Positions 36,463-44,877 of a stretch of DNA of 64,000 nucleotides are shown here, in pieces. Every line of letters starts with the position of its first letter. Position 1 is the first letter of the stretch. A program made the position numbers and the translations under genes. Under the pieces are notes generated by a model, which ran no database searches, was not told the DNA's origin, and was given only the letters and a program-made list of their open reading frames with translations. The DNA is from Candidatus Micropelagos thuwalensis (GTDB lineage: Bacteria > Pseudomonadota > Alphaproteobacteria > RS24): the NCBI RefSeq assembly GCF_000469155.1, contig NZ_AWXE01000004.1:496001-560000 (forward strand). Reading direction: 5' to 3'.

Positions 36463-37895
36463 AAAAACAGTTCTGGCTCTTCAATCATTGACTTGAGTGT
36501 CGCCATGAATTTCGCACCAGCAGCACCATCAATCGCGCGGTGATCGCATGACATCGCGACCGAAAGCTTGCTGCGGAATTCGCCTGAGCCATCTTCCATT
36601 TCCGTCATCACACGGCTAATACCACCAATCGCCAATATTGACCCTTGCGGTGGGTTGATAATCGCATCGAACTGGTCAACACCCATCATACCGAGATTGG
36701 AGATAGTAAGTGTACCTCCCTCCAAATCTGCGAGGCCGAGTTTGCCACTATTTGCTTTCTTAATAAGCTGGGTTGTTGCCCGCGAAATATCGCTAATATC
36801 CATGAGATCAACATTTTTGACAACGGGTGTGATGAGACCAGACTTCGCCGCAATCGCAACCCCCACATTAGCATGTGGATAATAGTGAATTTTATCATCA
36901 TGCACCTGAACATTGACATCGCGATGCTCCACCAGCGCCCGTCCGACAGCCTTGATCAGATAATCGTTTAAGGATGCTTTGGTATTGAGCACCTTGTTAC
37001 CGATGCGACGGAATTCCAATAGATTCTCAACATCAAAATCACTGCGAATATAAAAATGTGGAATGGTTGATTTGGCCTCAGTCAAACGCTTGGCGATAAC
37101 CTTACGAATTTTATCCATCTCAACAATTTGCGGTTTGTTGTCAGTATTTTGCGCAAGCGATGCTTGTGGTCTCGCGCTCGCATCCGGCAACAATGCAAAG
37201 ACATCTTCTTTTCGAATACGACCCCGCGCACCCGTTCCAGCAACACCTTTTAGGTCAATGCCATTCATAGCGGCAAGCCGTTTCGCAAGCGGTGAAGCAA
37301 AAATTGACTCGTCATCAACAGGCATAGGCAAGGCCCCGCCCAGATCAACCTTCGCCTCAGGCCGTGAAGCTTGATGCACATCCTGATAGGTGATGCGACC
37401 ATTACGACCTGACCCGCTTATCTGGGTAGCGTCTACTTGCAATTCTATTGCCAGCTCTCGCGCTTTCGGACTGATGTTCAGATTATCGAAACTCGTATCG
37501 CTAATAGCGGGCGGGGCAGGTTCAGGCGCTTGAGGTGAAGCCGTTTCAGCTGGCGCATAGGCCTTTGTGTCAGAATTACGCCCGACAGCCGTACCAGTAT
37601 CAGCTGCTTCAAAACTTTGAGCGAAAGTTTCAATCTCATCATCCGGCACATCTGTATCCCCAAAAACGCCAAGTAAAGCGCCAACAGGTTCAGTCTGACC
37701 GGAGGGTGTTACGATTTTGCGAAGAACGCCATCAAATTCAGCCTCTACCTCATTTGAAATTTTGTCGGTTTCAATTAGAGCAATAATTTCACCCTTTTTG
37801 AAAGACTGGCCTTCCTTCACAACCCATTCCGAGATTGTGCCTTCTTGCATCTCGATACCCCATTTGGGCATGGTGAATGCTTTGATATTTTTCAT
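36459..37895 (-). CDS. 2-oxo-acid (or acetoin) dehydrogenase E2 acyltransferase with two tandem E3-binding domains
   Basis: A 478-residue E2 component. An N-terminal lipoyl domain carries the lipoylated Lys at K45 (ETDKISNEVEAE). Two peripheral subunit-binding domains follow: SPKARELAIEL to about residue 175, and SPLAKRLAAMNGIDL to about residue 236, each with the G-G-RNGRI or GARGRI signature. The catalytic domain ends HRAIDG with His452 and Asp456. It transfers the acyl group from E1 to coenzyme A. Two binding domains in tandem are unusual, most E2s having one. It is the last gene of a six-gene operon; the E3 gene lies separately at 49660. Confidence 0.92.
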   Translation of the reverse strand: MKNIKAFTMPKWGIEMQEGTISEWVVKEGQSFKKGEIIALIETDKISNEVEAEFDGVLRKIVTPSGQTEPVGALLGVFGDTDVPDDEIETFAQSFEAADTGTAVGRNSDTKAYAPAETASPQAPEPAPPAISDTSFDNLNISPKARELAIELQVDATQISGSGRNGRITYQDVHQASRPEAKVDLGGALPMPVDDESIFASPLAKRLAAMNGIDLKGVAGTGARGRIRKEDVFALLPDASARPQASLAQNTDNKPQIVEMDKIRKVIAKRLTEAKSTIPHFYIRSDFDVENLLEFRRIGNKVLNTKASLNDYLIKAVGRALVEHRDVNVQVHDDKIHYYPHANVGVAIAAKSGLITPVVKNVDLMDISDISRATTQLIKKANSGKLGLADLEGGTLTISNLGMMGVDQFDAIINPPQGSILAIGGISRVMTEMEDGSGEFRSKLSVAMSCDHRAIDGAAGAKFMATLKSMIEEPELFF

Positions 37896-37907
37896 CGTTG
37901 CCTCGCG

Positions 37908-38918
37908 CTATTTCCAGGCTAAAGTTCGTTGAACGGCATCTGCAATTTTATCCGGAGATGGCAGATAGGCCTTTTCAAGCTCACGTGCAAAAGGCACGGG
38001 TGTATGAGGAGACGTAACCATTTCGGGCGGCGCCTTCAAGCTCGCATAAGCCTTGTTGGTGACCAGTGACACAATATCAGTTGCCAAACCACAACGTGGT
38101 GGCGACTCGTCAACAACGACCAACCGACCGGTATTTTCTACCGAGTCGAGAATGGCCTCTTCGTCCAACGGGCTGGTGGTACGTAAATCAATAACATCGC
38201 ATCCAATGCCCTGCTCGGAGAGAGTTTTGGCTGCTTTGGTTGCAAATTTAACCATAAGACCTGCGGCAACAATCGTAACATCCTCACCAGCATGGGCTAA
38301 ACGCGCATGACCGAAAGGAATTGTATAATCACCTTCAGGCACTTCCCCTTTTTCAGCATAAAGGGCTTTATGTTCCAAAAAAATAACCGGGTCCTGGTCG
38401 CGAATGGCCGTGGACAACAGACCCTTGGCATCGGCAGGTGTTGACGGCATAACGACTTTCAGCCCCGGCATGGATGTCAAAATGCCATGTGGTGCCTGAC
38501 TGTGTTGAGCGGCGGCGTTCAACCCTGCACCGTAAATCATACGGACAACAGCAGGACATTCGGTCTTTCCGCCAAACATGTAACGGAATTTTGCCATCTG
38601 GTTCCAAATCTGATCCATACAAACGCCAAGGAAGTCCGCGAACATAATTTCTGCGACAGGACGTTTCCCGGTAAGACCGAGTCCGCCTGCAGCACCAATA
38701 ATCGCACTTTCGGAAATTGGCGTGTCGATGACGCGATCTCCACCAAACTTGTCATAAAGACCAGTAGAGGTTCCCCAAATACCGCCGATTGCCTCTGGGC
38801 CACCATCCGTGCCCATACCACCTACAATGTCCTCGCCAAGAACAACGACATTTTCATCCCGCTCCATTTCGGAAAACAGGGTTTGTAAAATTGCTTCACG
38901 CAACATTAATTCAGCCAT
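37908..38918 (-). CDS. 2-oxo-acid/acetoin dehydrogenase-type E1 beta subunit
   Basis: A 336-residue transketolase-like E1 beta subunit (REAILQTLFSEMERDENVVVLGEDI, GGPEAIGGIWGTSTGLYDKFG, DTPISESAIIGAAGGLGLTGKRPVAEIMFADF, and HSQAPHGILTSMPGLKVVMP). It pairs with the E1 alpha subunit to decarboxylate a 2-oxo acid or cleave acetoin with thiamine diphosphate. The general sequence pattern is that of acetoin-type complexes, but substrate assignment needs testing. It is 14 bases after E1 alpha and 12 bases before E2. Confidence 0.93.
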   Translation of the reverse strand: MAELMLREAILQTLFSEMERDENVVVLGEDIVGGMGTDGGPEAIGGIWGTSTGLYDKFGGDRVIDTPISESAIIGAAGGLGLTGKRPVAEIMFADFLGVCMDQIWNQMAKFRYMFGGKTECPAVVRMIYGAGLNAAAQHSQAPHGILTSMPGLKVVMPSTPADAKGLLSTAIRDQDPVIFLEHKALYAEKGEVPEGDYTIPFGHARLAHAGEDVTIVAAGLMVKFATKAAKTLSEQGIGCDVIDLRTTSPLDEEAILDSVENTGRLVVVDESPPRCGLATDIVSLVTNKAYASLKAPPEMVTSPHTPVPFARELEKAYLPSPDKIADAVQRTLAWK

Positions 38919-38932
38919 CTTCTTGTCCCTTC

Positions 38933-39904
38933 TTAGATATAGTCAATATAGACATCGGTTAGAACATCCTCAGCCGTAGGCGGCGCAGCAGCCCGGGACT
39001 CTTCAACTGACTTATCAATCAGATCGGAGACTTCTTTATCGATGGCATCTAAATCTTTCTTGCTCACAAGCTTTTTCTTCGCCGCATGCTCTCTAAAGAT
39101 TGTGATGCAATCGCGTTCTTTTCTGATGCGTGCAATCTCGCCTTCGCCGCGATAGTTTTGCGGATCGCCTTCAAAGTGACCGAAAAATCTTTCCGTATCA
39201 AATTCAACAGCTGCAGGCCCCTTGCCAGCGCGGACATGGTCTACAACTTCGCCCATAGTTTCATAAACTTTGAAAAAGTCACACCCATCAACCCGCCAGG
39301 CTTTCATGCCAAAACTTTCAGCTCGGCCTGCAATATCCTCACTACCGACAGCGTATGACACCCCAGTATGTTCGGAATAATGATTATTTTCAAAAGCAAA
39401 AATTGCCGGGGCGTTGGTTACAACTGCCAAATTCATGGCCTCAAAGGTTGTGCCTTGGTTACAGGCTCCGTCACCCGAAAAAGCCACAGCCAGGCGACCA
39501 TCGCCATATAACTTGGCAGCAAGCGCCGCGCCGACAACAATTGGGGGGCCGCCACCAACTATGCCATTCGCGCCCAGCATACCTTTTTCAATATCGGCGA
39601 TATGCATGGAGCCGCCCTTACCTTTACAGATTCCATTAGCACGTCCGTAAATCTCTAACATCATGCCCTTAACGTCACAGCCTTTAGCGATGCAGTGACC
39701 ATGACCTCTATGGGTGGAAGCAATCGTGTCATTATAATCGAGATGTTCGCAAACCCCGACAGCAACCGCTTCTTGACCTGCATAAAGATGAGTAAATCCT
39801 GCAATCTCACCTGTCATAATCTCATCATGCAAGCGCTCTTCAAACATGCGGATGGTTTTCATCTGCCGGTATGCCTGCTTTAGCGCATCTTCACTGATTT
39901 GCAT
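38933..39904 (-). CDS. 2-oxo-acid/acetoin dehydrogenase-type E1 alpha subunit
   Basis: A 323-residue thiamine-diphosphate-dependent E1 alpha subunit. The cofactor motif is GDG (144-146) to NN (173-174), with HRGHGH and KGKGGSMHI before it. It resembles AcoA and PdhA; short length and the absence of a phosphorylation-type loop favour the acetoin-dehydrogenase branch, though pyruvate or another 2-oxo acid remains possible. GGAGGGA precedes the ATG. It follows an acyl-CoA dehydrogenase by 50 bases in the same transcription unit. Confidence 0.93.
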   Translation of the reverse strand: MQISEDALKQAYRQMKTIRMFEERLHDEIMTGEIAGFTHLYAGQEAVAVGVCEHLDYNDTIASTHRGHGHCIAKGCDVKGMMLEIYGRANGICKGKGGSMHIADIEKGMLGANGIVGGGPPIVVGAALAAKLYGDGRLAVAFSGDGACNQGTTFEAMNLAVVTNAPAIFAFENNHYSEHTGVSYAVGSEDIAGRAESFGMKAWRVDGCDFFKVYETMGEVVDHVRAGKGPAAVEFDTERFFGHFEGDPQNYRGEGEIARIRKERDCITIFREHAAKKKLVSKKDLDAIDKEVSDLIDKSVEESRAAAPPTAEDVLTDVYIDYI

Positions 39905-39954
39905 TGTTCCCTCCGTTTTTAAACGTACTGTTTGTCTCTAACATGAAGGCCATA

Positions 39955-41163
39955 CTACAGGCCAAGCACGGTCTTGGATATGATATTCGCCTGAACTTCA
40001 TTTGTCCCGCCAAAAATAGTCCACGCGCGACTGTTTAAGTAACGCGGTGTCGCAATCTGCGCCCCTTGCGAGAAAATTGGTTGGGGGGCATTACCGCCAT
40101 AAAGCGGACGTTGCGTTTCAAGTTGCAAAGCTGCATGACCGAAAAGATCAACAGCAAGACTGTCAACTTCCTGGCGAACTTTTGACGCGACAAATTTAAT
40201 AAGCGAAGTTTGTGGCCCAGGCTCAAGCCCTTCCATGATATTGGCCAGCACCTGCAACTCCGTCACTTCAAGCGCCTGCGCGCGTAAACGAATACCTGCC
40301 AGCTTCCGACGCCAAGTGCTGGTTTCGGACACTTTGCAATCATCCTCAAAAATTTCCTGCGAAGCTGCTAGGTCCAATCTTTCCAAATCAGCAAGCAATT
40401 CCGGTGCATGACAAGAACCACCGCGTTCGTTTTCAAGCAGAAATTTGGCAATCTCCCAACCCTGGCCTTCTTCACCGACAAGGTTTTCAACAGGCGTGAC
40501 GGCATCATCAAAAAACACCTGATTGACCTCATGATCACCTGCCAGCGTTATAATCGGTTTTACCGAAATACCCGGCTGGTCAAGATCGAGTAAAATGAAG
40601 CTGATACCTTGTTGCGGGCGCTCCGCTTTTTCAGTGCGGAGCAAACAGAAAATTTTATTCGCGTGGTGTCCATGCGTTGTCCAAATCTTACTGCCATTGA
40701 CGATATAATTGTCACCATCACGAACAGCTGTCGCCTGCAAGCTTGCAAGGTCTGACCCGGAATTTGGCTCCGAAAACCCCTGACACCAATAATCTTCGCC
40801 CGATAAAATACGCGGCAATAAGTTTTCTTTTTGTGCATCAGTACCAAATGTGTAAATGCTCGGGCCGAGCAACTGCATGCCCATTACGGGGAGTTTTGGC
40901 GCACCAACTAATGAACATTCTTTTTCAAAAATATATTTCTGTAAGGCTGTCCAGCCTGTACCGCCATATTCGACAGGCCAGTCGGGGGCAATCCAGCCTC
41001 TTTCATAAAGCTTCTGATGCCAGCCGAGACCAATATCCGGCTCGGCAAACACACCCGGCGATGATGCCGAAGCCGATTGCACATCCGCATCTAGCGCTTC
41101 AGCTAGAAAGCTTTTCACTTCATCACGAAATTCAGATTCACTTTCCAGAAATTCAAAATCCAT
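39955..41163 (-). CDS. Acyl-CoA dehydrogenase (possible heteromeric FadE type), subunit 1
   Basis: A 402-residue flavin acyl-CoA dehydrogenase. Motifs: QGFSEPNSGSDLASL for FAD/substrate binding, NGSKIWTTHGHHA, LLENERGG, and a C-terminal FGGTNEVQANIISKTVLGL. The usual EGT catalytic Glu near the C-terminus is replaced by GGT, as in a branch whose base lies elsewhere and which often works as a heteromer with a second subunit in steroid side-chain oxidation. The second acyl-CoA dehydrogenase at 43737 is a possible partner. It starts five bases after the thiolase-like stop. Confidence 0.9.
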   Translation of the reverse strand: MDFEFLESESEFRDEVKSFLAEALDADVQSASASSPGVFAEPDIGLGWHQKLYERGWIAPDWPVEYGGTGWTALQKYIFEKECSLVGAPKLPVMGMQLLGPSIYTFGTDAQKENLLPRILSGEDYWCQGFSEPNSGSDLASLQATAVRDGDNYIVNGSKIWTTHGHHANKIFCLLRTEKAERPQQGISFILLDLDQPGISVKPIITLAGDHEVNQVFFDDAVTPVENLVGEEGQGWEIAKFLLENERGGSCHAPELLADLERLDLAASQEIFEDDCKVSETSTWRRKLAGIRLRAQALEVTELQVLANIMEGLEPGPQTSLIKFVASKVRQEVDSLAVDLFGHAALQLETQRPLYGGNAPQPIFSQGAQIATPRYLNSRAWTIFGGTNEVQANIISKTVLGL

Positions 41164-41168
41164 AATTT

Positions 41169-42314
41169 TTATTTTCTCAAAATTGTTACAGCTGAAACGC
41201 CGGGCGCACCATAAACATGACTGTAAGCGACACGCGGATCATTTTGAACCTGCCGCGCCCCAGCCTGTCCTCTAAGTTGAACCACATTTTCATATACCTG
41301 ACGTAAACCGGAGGCGCCAATAGGCTCGCCACAAGCAATACACCCGCCATCTGTGTTAATGGGTAATTGCCCATTCAGCAATGTTTTGCCTTCTGCGAGC
41401 CATTGCTCCTGCTCACCATCGGCGCACAGACCATTCTCAGCCATATGGATAATTTCTGTCCCCGCATCAGTATCTTGAATCTGGGCAAGATCAAAATCCT
41501 CTGGGCCAATACCAGCGAGCTCAAAAGCCGCTTGCGAAGCGAGCCGCGTAGCAGAACCATCAATGTCGTTATCGATAGACGGCGCGAAAACTTCAAAACT
41601 ACCCTGTGGGCGCGTACGCATAATAGCCGCATCAAGCTTGATAAATGGCGCGCCAATTTCACGTGCCTTTTTCTCAGAAGCCAAAATAAGCGCCACGCCA
41701 CCCTCAGCAGGAGAACAGAACATATATTTGCGTAATGGGTCATTAACCATCGGGCTTTCCATGATTTCTTCAAGTGCAACAGGATTGCGCCGCCAGGCAT
41801 GCTCGGCATGTTCGGCATTGGCAAATGACTTTTCAGAAACACGACCGAGAGATAGGTCCGAAATATTGAAATCAAACATATAGCGTTTAATTTTCATGGC
41901 AAAAAATTGTGTGGTGAGCATATAGCCCTGCGCGCCATACCAGTCTGGCAGACCCCATTCTTCAGGCAACGGGTTGAACGCCCCGCGTGGGTGTTTATCA
42001 AAACCAACCGCCAGACCAATATCATATTCACCGGCCTTGATGGTGCTTGCTACTGCATAAAGTGCCGAACCGCCAGTCGCACAGCCATTCTTAACATTAA
42101 CGAATTGCACGCCGGACAAGCCAAGCTGTTTGACCATGGTATCGGCATTGCCTGATGCGTCAGAACCGCCATAGGCAAACTGCACATCCTCCCAGTTAAG
42201 ATTGCAATCCGACAACGCCTCGCGCACCGCATAAATGCCCATATCAATCCCGCTACGGCCCTCTGTTCTGCCGAAAGGATGAATGCCCACTCCGATAATA
42301 CCTACGTCAGTCAT
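41169..42314 (-). CDS. SCP-x-type thiolase/aldolase-like protein
   Basis: A 381-residue thiolase-fold protein of the lipid-transfer (SCP-x) branch. The nucleophile Cys is C78 in NGCATGGSA. At the C-terminus the usual GHPxGASG motif reads GEPIGASG, with Glu330 in place of the catalytic His, and the final thiolase Cys motif is also absent (SHVYGAPG). It may therefore not be a true thiolase; relatives that pair with DUF35 partners cleave beta-hydroxy-CoA esters by retro-aldol chemistry in steroid side-chain degradation. It overlaps the DUF35 gene by four bases (ATGA), which fits a physical complex. Confidence 0.88.
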   Translation of the reverse strand: MTDVGIIGVGIHPFGRTEGRSGIDMGIYAVREALSDCNLNWEDVQFAYGGSDASGNADTMVKQLGLSGVQFVNVKNGCATGGSALYAVASTIKAGEYDIGLAVGFDKHPRGAFNPLPEEWGLPDWYGAQGYMLTTQFFAMKIKRYMFDFNISDLSLGRVSEKSFANAEHAEHAWRRNPVALEEIMESPMVNDPLRKYMFCSPAEGGVALILASEKKAREIGAPFIKLDAAIMRTRPQGSFEVFAPSIDNDIDGSATRLASQAAFELAGIGPEDFDLAQIQDTDAGTEIIHMAENGLCADGEQEQWLAEGKTLLNGQLPINTDGGCIACGEPIGASGLRQVYENVVQLRGQAGARQVQNDPRVAYSHVYGAPGVSAVTILRK

Positions 42315-42727
42315 GCAGCCACCTTTGCCATCGGCCTGAAGGCATGCATCACACTGCCCGGCGCACCATTAATATCTGGAACAACCGTAAGTTCTACCGG
42401 TAGACCAATCTCTACTTCGTCTTCCTCTATGTCCACAAGACGCGCTTCTACTTTTAATTGCCCGGGTAAATCGACATATGCGACAAGATAGGGCGTAAAA
42501 TCATCAGGGCCAGCATATGGTGGGGTCTTCGGGCGAAACCGCTGAACCGTAAACGACCATATTGTCCCCTCGCGCTTCAATGGCACGGGTTGGAAAAATT
42601 CCCTATCTCCACCCATGAGCGGAAACACATATTTACCTGAAGCTTCATTATGACCGCCCTGCAAATAATAGCTTCCATCCTCAGCTACTAAAAGGTGGGG
42701 GGGGTCGCCTGTTATGTCTTGATCCAT
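42311..42727 (-). CDS. DUF35 OB-fold protein, partner of the thiolase-like protein
   Basis: A 138-residue DUF35 family protein. The OB-fold acyl-CoA-binding-like core is recognisable (GTIWSFTVQRFRPKTPPYAGPDDFTPYLVAYVDLP, then VEARL and GLPVELTV). The N-terminal rubredoxin-like zinc ribbon lacks its usual four Cys; the segment reads LQGGHNEASGKYVFP. DUF35 proteins accompany SCP-x thiolases and aldolases as in the Ltp2/ChsH2 aldolase. It starts the six-gene operon DUF35, thiolase, acyl-CoA dehydrogenase, E1 alpha, E1 beta, E2. Confidence 0.85.
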   Translation of the reverse strand: MDQDITGDPPHLLVAEDGSYYLQGGHNEASGKYVFPLMGGDREFFQPVPLKREGTIWSFTVQRFRPKTPPYAGPDDFTPYLVAYVDLPGQLKVEARLVDIEEDEVEIGLPVELTVVPDINGAPGSVMHAFRPMAKVAA

Positions 42728-42833
42728 TGTCTTTAAGAATATTTTGAAATCTACAGAAATATATATTCTTCACTACTAGCTTTTAAAAAAAGCCAGCGGC
42801 ACTCCCTAAATAACTAGGTTGTTAAGAAGAATA

Positions 42834-43616
42834 TTAAATCAGTATTTTGGAACTCATATTGCTGATATACCCAAGCTGAGTAGCTTTAAAAACCGCCTGA
42901 CTGCGATTGACAGCATCAAGCTTCATCGAAGCATTATGAATATGAAAGCGAACTGTCGCACGACTACGTTTGATAATCATGCTGATTTCAATATCGGTTT
43001 TACCCATTGCAGCCCAACGCAAGCACTCCACTTCGCGCTTAGAGAGTTTCGAACTGCTTGGCAATATCTGAACACGCGGCAAAACATGCATATATGAACG
43101 AATAAAGGCGCGCGCATAAAGTCCCAATTCCATGCCAAAATTATCATAAGCCTCTGATAAGTCTGTCATTTTCTCATCAAAAGGATTGAAGCTGACTGCG
43201 CCAATCTGACTGAAAGGCATATGAACCGGCACAACAATCGCCGCAGTGGTTTTGGCTCTCTCGCGGAATTTCGAAAGATCAATTTCATCCAGAAACGTAT
43301 TGGGATGCTGGGTATAGACGCCTTTTTCATTAATCCAGAAGGGCTCGCTCTCATAGCGGCAGGCCATAGTTATCGGCGACTCTAGTGCCAGATAAGCACT
43401 TCCAAGCCAGTCATTTTTTCCTTCCCAGCCAAAAACCTCAGTCGCAATTAGCTGACCTTCAACATCAACCAGCGCCTCATTCTTTGCAATGTTATGACTT
43501 GCGGCAATGCGCATATTAACGAGTTTTTTAACAATATCACGGAAAGCCTCGGCGGAACTACGAATGTCTTCCGGGCTTTTGATACGAATGTTTTTGAGGT
43601 TTTTATCCACTTCCAT
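42834..43616 (-). CDS. LuxR-family regulator with autoinducer-binding-like domain (no LuxI in window)
   Basis: A 260-residue regulator. Residues about 191-250 form a LuxR helix-turn-helix (LSKREVECLRWAAMGKT, TVRFHIHNASMKLDAVNRSQAV). The N-terminal 180 residues have the pattern of an autoinducer-binding domain, including W70 and Y75 and a VPVHMPFSQIGAVSFNPF strand region; the Asp normally before Pro81 is Ser. No acyl-homoserine-lactone synthase lies nearby, so it is a solo LuxR that may sense an exogenous signal or a pathway metabolite such as an acyl-CoA. It sits between the acyl-CoA dehydrogenase/thiolase operon and the divergent acyl-CoA dehydrogenase at 43737, which are likely targets. Confidence 0.85.
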   Translation of the reverse strand: MEVDKNLKNIRIKSPEDIRSSAEAFRDIVKKLVNMRIAASHNIAKNEALVDVEGQLIATEVFGWEGKNDWLGSAYLALESPITMACRYESEPFWINEKGVYTQHPNTFLDEIDLSKFRERAKTTAAIVVPVHMPFSQIGAVSFNPFDEKMTDLSEAYDNFGMELGLYARAFIRSYMHVLPRVQILPSSSKLSKREVECLRWAAMGKTDIEISMIIKRSRATVRFHIHNASMKLDAVNRSQAVFKATQLGYISNMSSKILI

Positions 43617-43736
43617 AGCCGGAAACTAACCTTTTTACTTCACCCTGACAAATTATTTAGTATCAATTAAACGCAATAGAATGTTCTAACCATAAGAGTA
43701 GATAGTGCCCAACAGAAATTATAGAAGGTTCCCACT

Positions 43737-44855
43737 GTGCATTTCCAACTGTCAGATGATCAACAAATGCTCAAATCGCTCGTAGAGCGTTTTGTTCAAG
43801 ATCATTATGCCGACGGGCAAAGAAACACATATCTGGCAACACCCTATGGATTTAGCCCTGAGAATTGGTGTCTTTTGGGTGAACTGGGGATTATTGCCAC
43901 CGCCTTTGATGAGGCCGATGGTGGTATTGAAACAGATATCAAAACATTAACAGTGATTTTCGAAGCTTTAGGGCGGGGCATCACAACTGAACCACTTATT
44001 GAGTATGCTTATGAGTCTGGTGCGCTCTTTGCCGCCACCGCTTCACCGGAACTAAAATCTGCCTGGATAGATCACCTCATCACCGGCGAGAAGCGCCTCG
44101 CGCTTGCACACACCGAACAACGCGCGCGCGATAATCCTCTATGGGTTGAAGTGACCGCCACGCCAAAAGATGACGGGTTTAGTCTGACCGGCTCGAAGTC
44201 ACTGGTGCCGAGCGGGGTCGGGGTTGATGGCTATATCATCTCTTCAAAATCTGTTGATGGCACACAAGGTGAGGTGTCGCTATTTTTCGTGCCTGCAGAA
44301 ACGCCAGGCCTTCAAATAGTGCCTTACAGACTTGTTGATGGGCGCGTCGCTGTAAAACTTGATTTTGACTCCATTCAAGTTCCTGCATCCTACAAGCTCG
44401 ATGGAGGGTTTCAGGCTCTTACAGAGGTACAACAAATGTCCGATATTGCCCGTTGCGCCGAAACGCTGGGGCTGATGGAAACTATGTTTGAGGCGACCCT
44501 TGAATACTTAAAGACACGCAAACAGTTTGGAAAACCTCTAGGCAGTTTTCAGGCACTTCAGCATCGTATGGTTGAACAATATGTTGCCATTGACCAGTTG
44601 CGGTCTCTCATTATGCGCCTTACGCTTTTAAACAATGATGCGACTGAAGAGCTTGGCAAGATGATTGCTGGCGTGCGTGCCTTTGCTGCTGAAGCCGGAA
44701 CAGCTTTGGGACATGAGGCTATTCAGCTTCATGGTGGCATGGGTGTGTCAGAAGAGGTTATTGTCGCAACCGGGCATAAAAGACTTATGATGCTTGCGCG
44801 TTATCCCTATTCGGCAGAAAGAGCCATGGATATCTATGCCGGCGCACGTGCTTAA
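43737..44855 (+). CDS. Acyl-CoA dehydrogenase, possible heteromer subunit 2
   Basis: A 372-residue acyl-CoA dehydrogenase family protein. It starts at GTG (MHFQLSDDQQML) with AGAAGG nine bases upstream. It has the N-terminal helical pattern, SLTGSKSLVPSG, TRKQFGKPLGSFQALQHRMVEQY and QLHGGMGVSEEVIVATGHKRL. It lacks the C-terminal EGTxEIQ motif and has a short end (AERAMDIYAGARA), as in the non-catalytic or half-catalytic partners of heteromeric FadE enzymes. The likely partner is the protein at 39955, divergently encoded across the LuxR gene. Confidence 0.88.
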   Translation: MHFQLSDDQQMLKSLVERFVQDHYADGQRNTYLATPYGFSPENWCLLGELGIIATAFDEADGGIETDIKTLTVIFEALGRGITTEPLIEYAYESGALFAATASPELKSAWIDHLITGEKRLALAHTEQRARDNPLWVEVTATPKDDGFSLTGSKSLVPSGVGVDGYIISSKSVDGTQGEVSLFFVPAETPGLQIVPYRLVDGRVAVKLDFDSIQVPASYKLDGGFQALTEVQQMSDIARCAETLGLMETMFEATLEYLKTRKQFGKPLGSFQALQHRMVEQYVAIDQLRSLIMRLTLLNNDATEELGKMIAGVRAFAAEAGTALGHEAIQLHGGMGVSEEVIVATGHKRLMMLARYPYSAERAMDIYAGARA

Positions 44856-44877
44856 GATCTAAAGCTCAAATGTTCTG

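Noticed and set aside
40743-41165. 140-codon open frame on the plus strand
   Set aside because: It is antisense to the acyl-CoA dehydrogenase; no domain pattern is seen.
41375-41875. 166-codon open frame on the minus strand
   Set aside because: It is another frame within the thiolase-like gene, whose own frame has full family motifs; the translation is rich in Arg/Leu without domain pattern.
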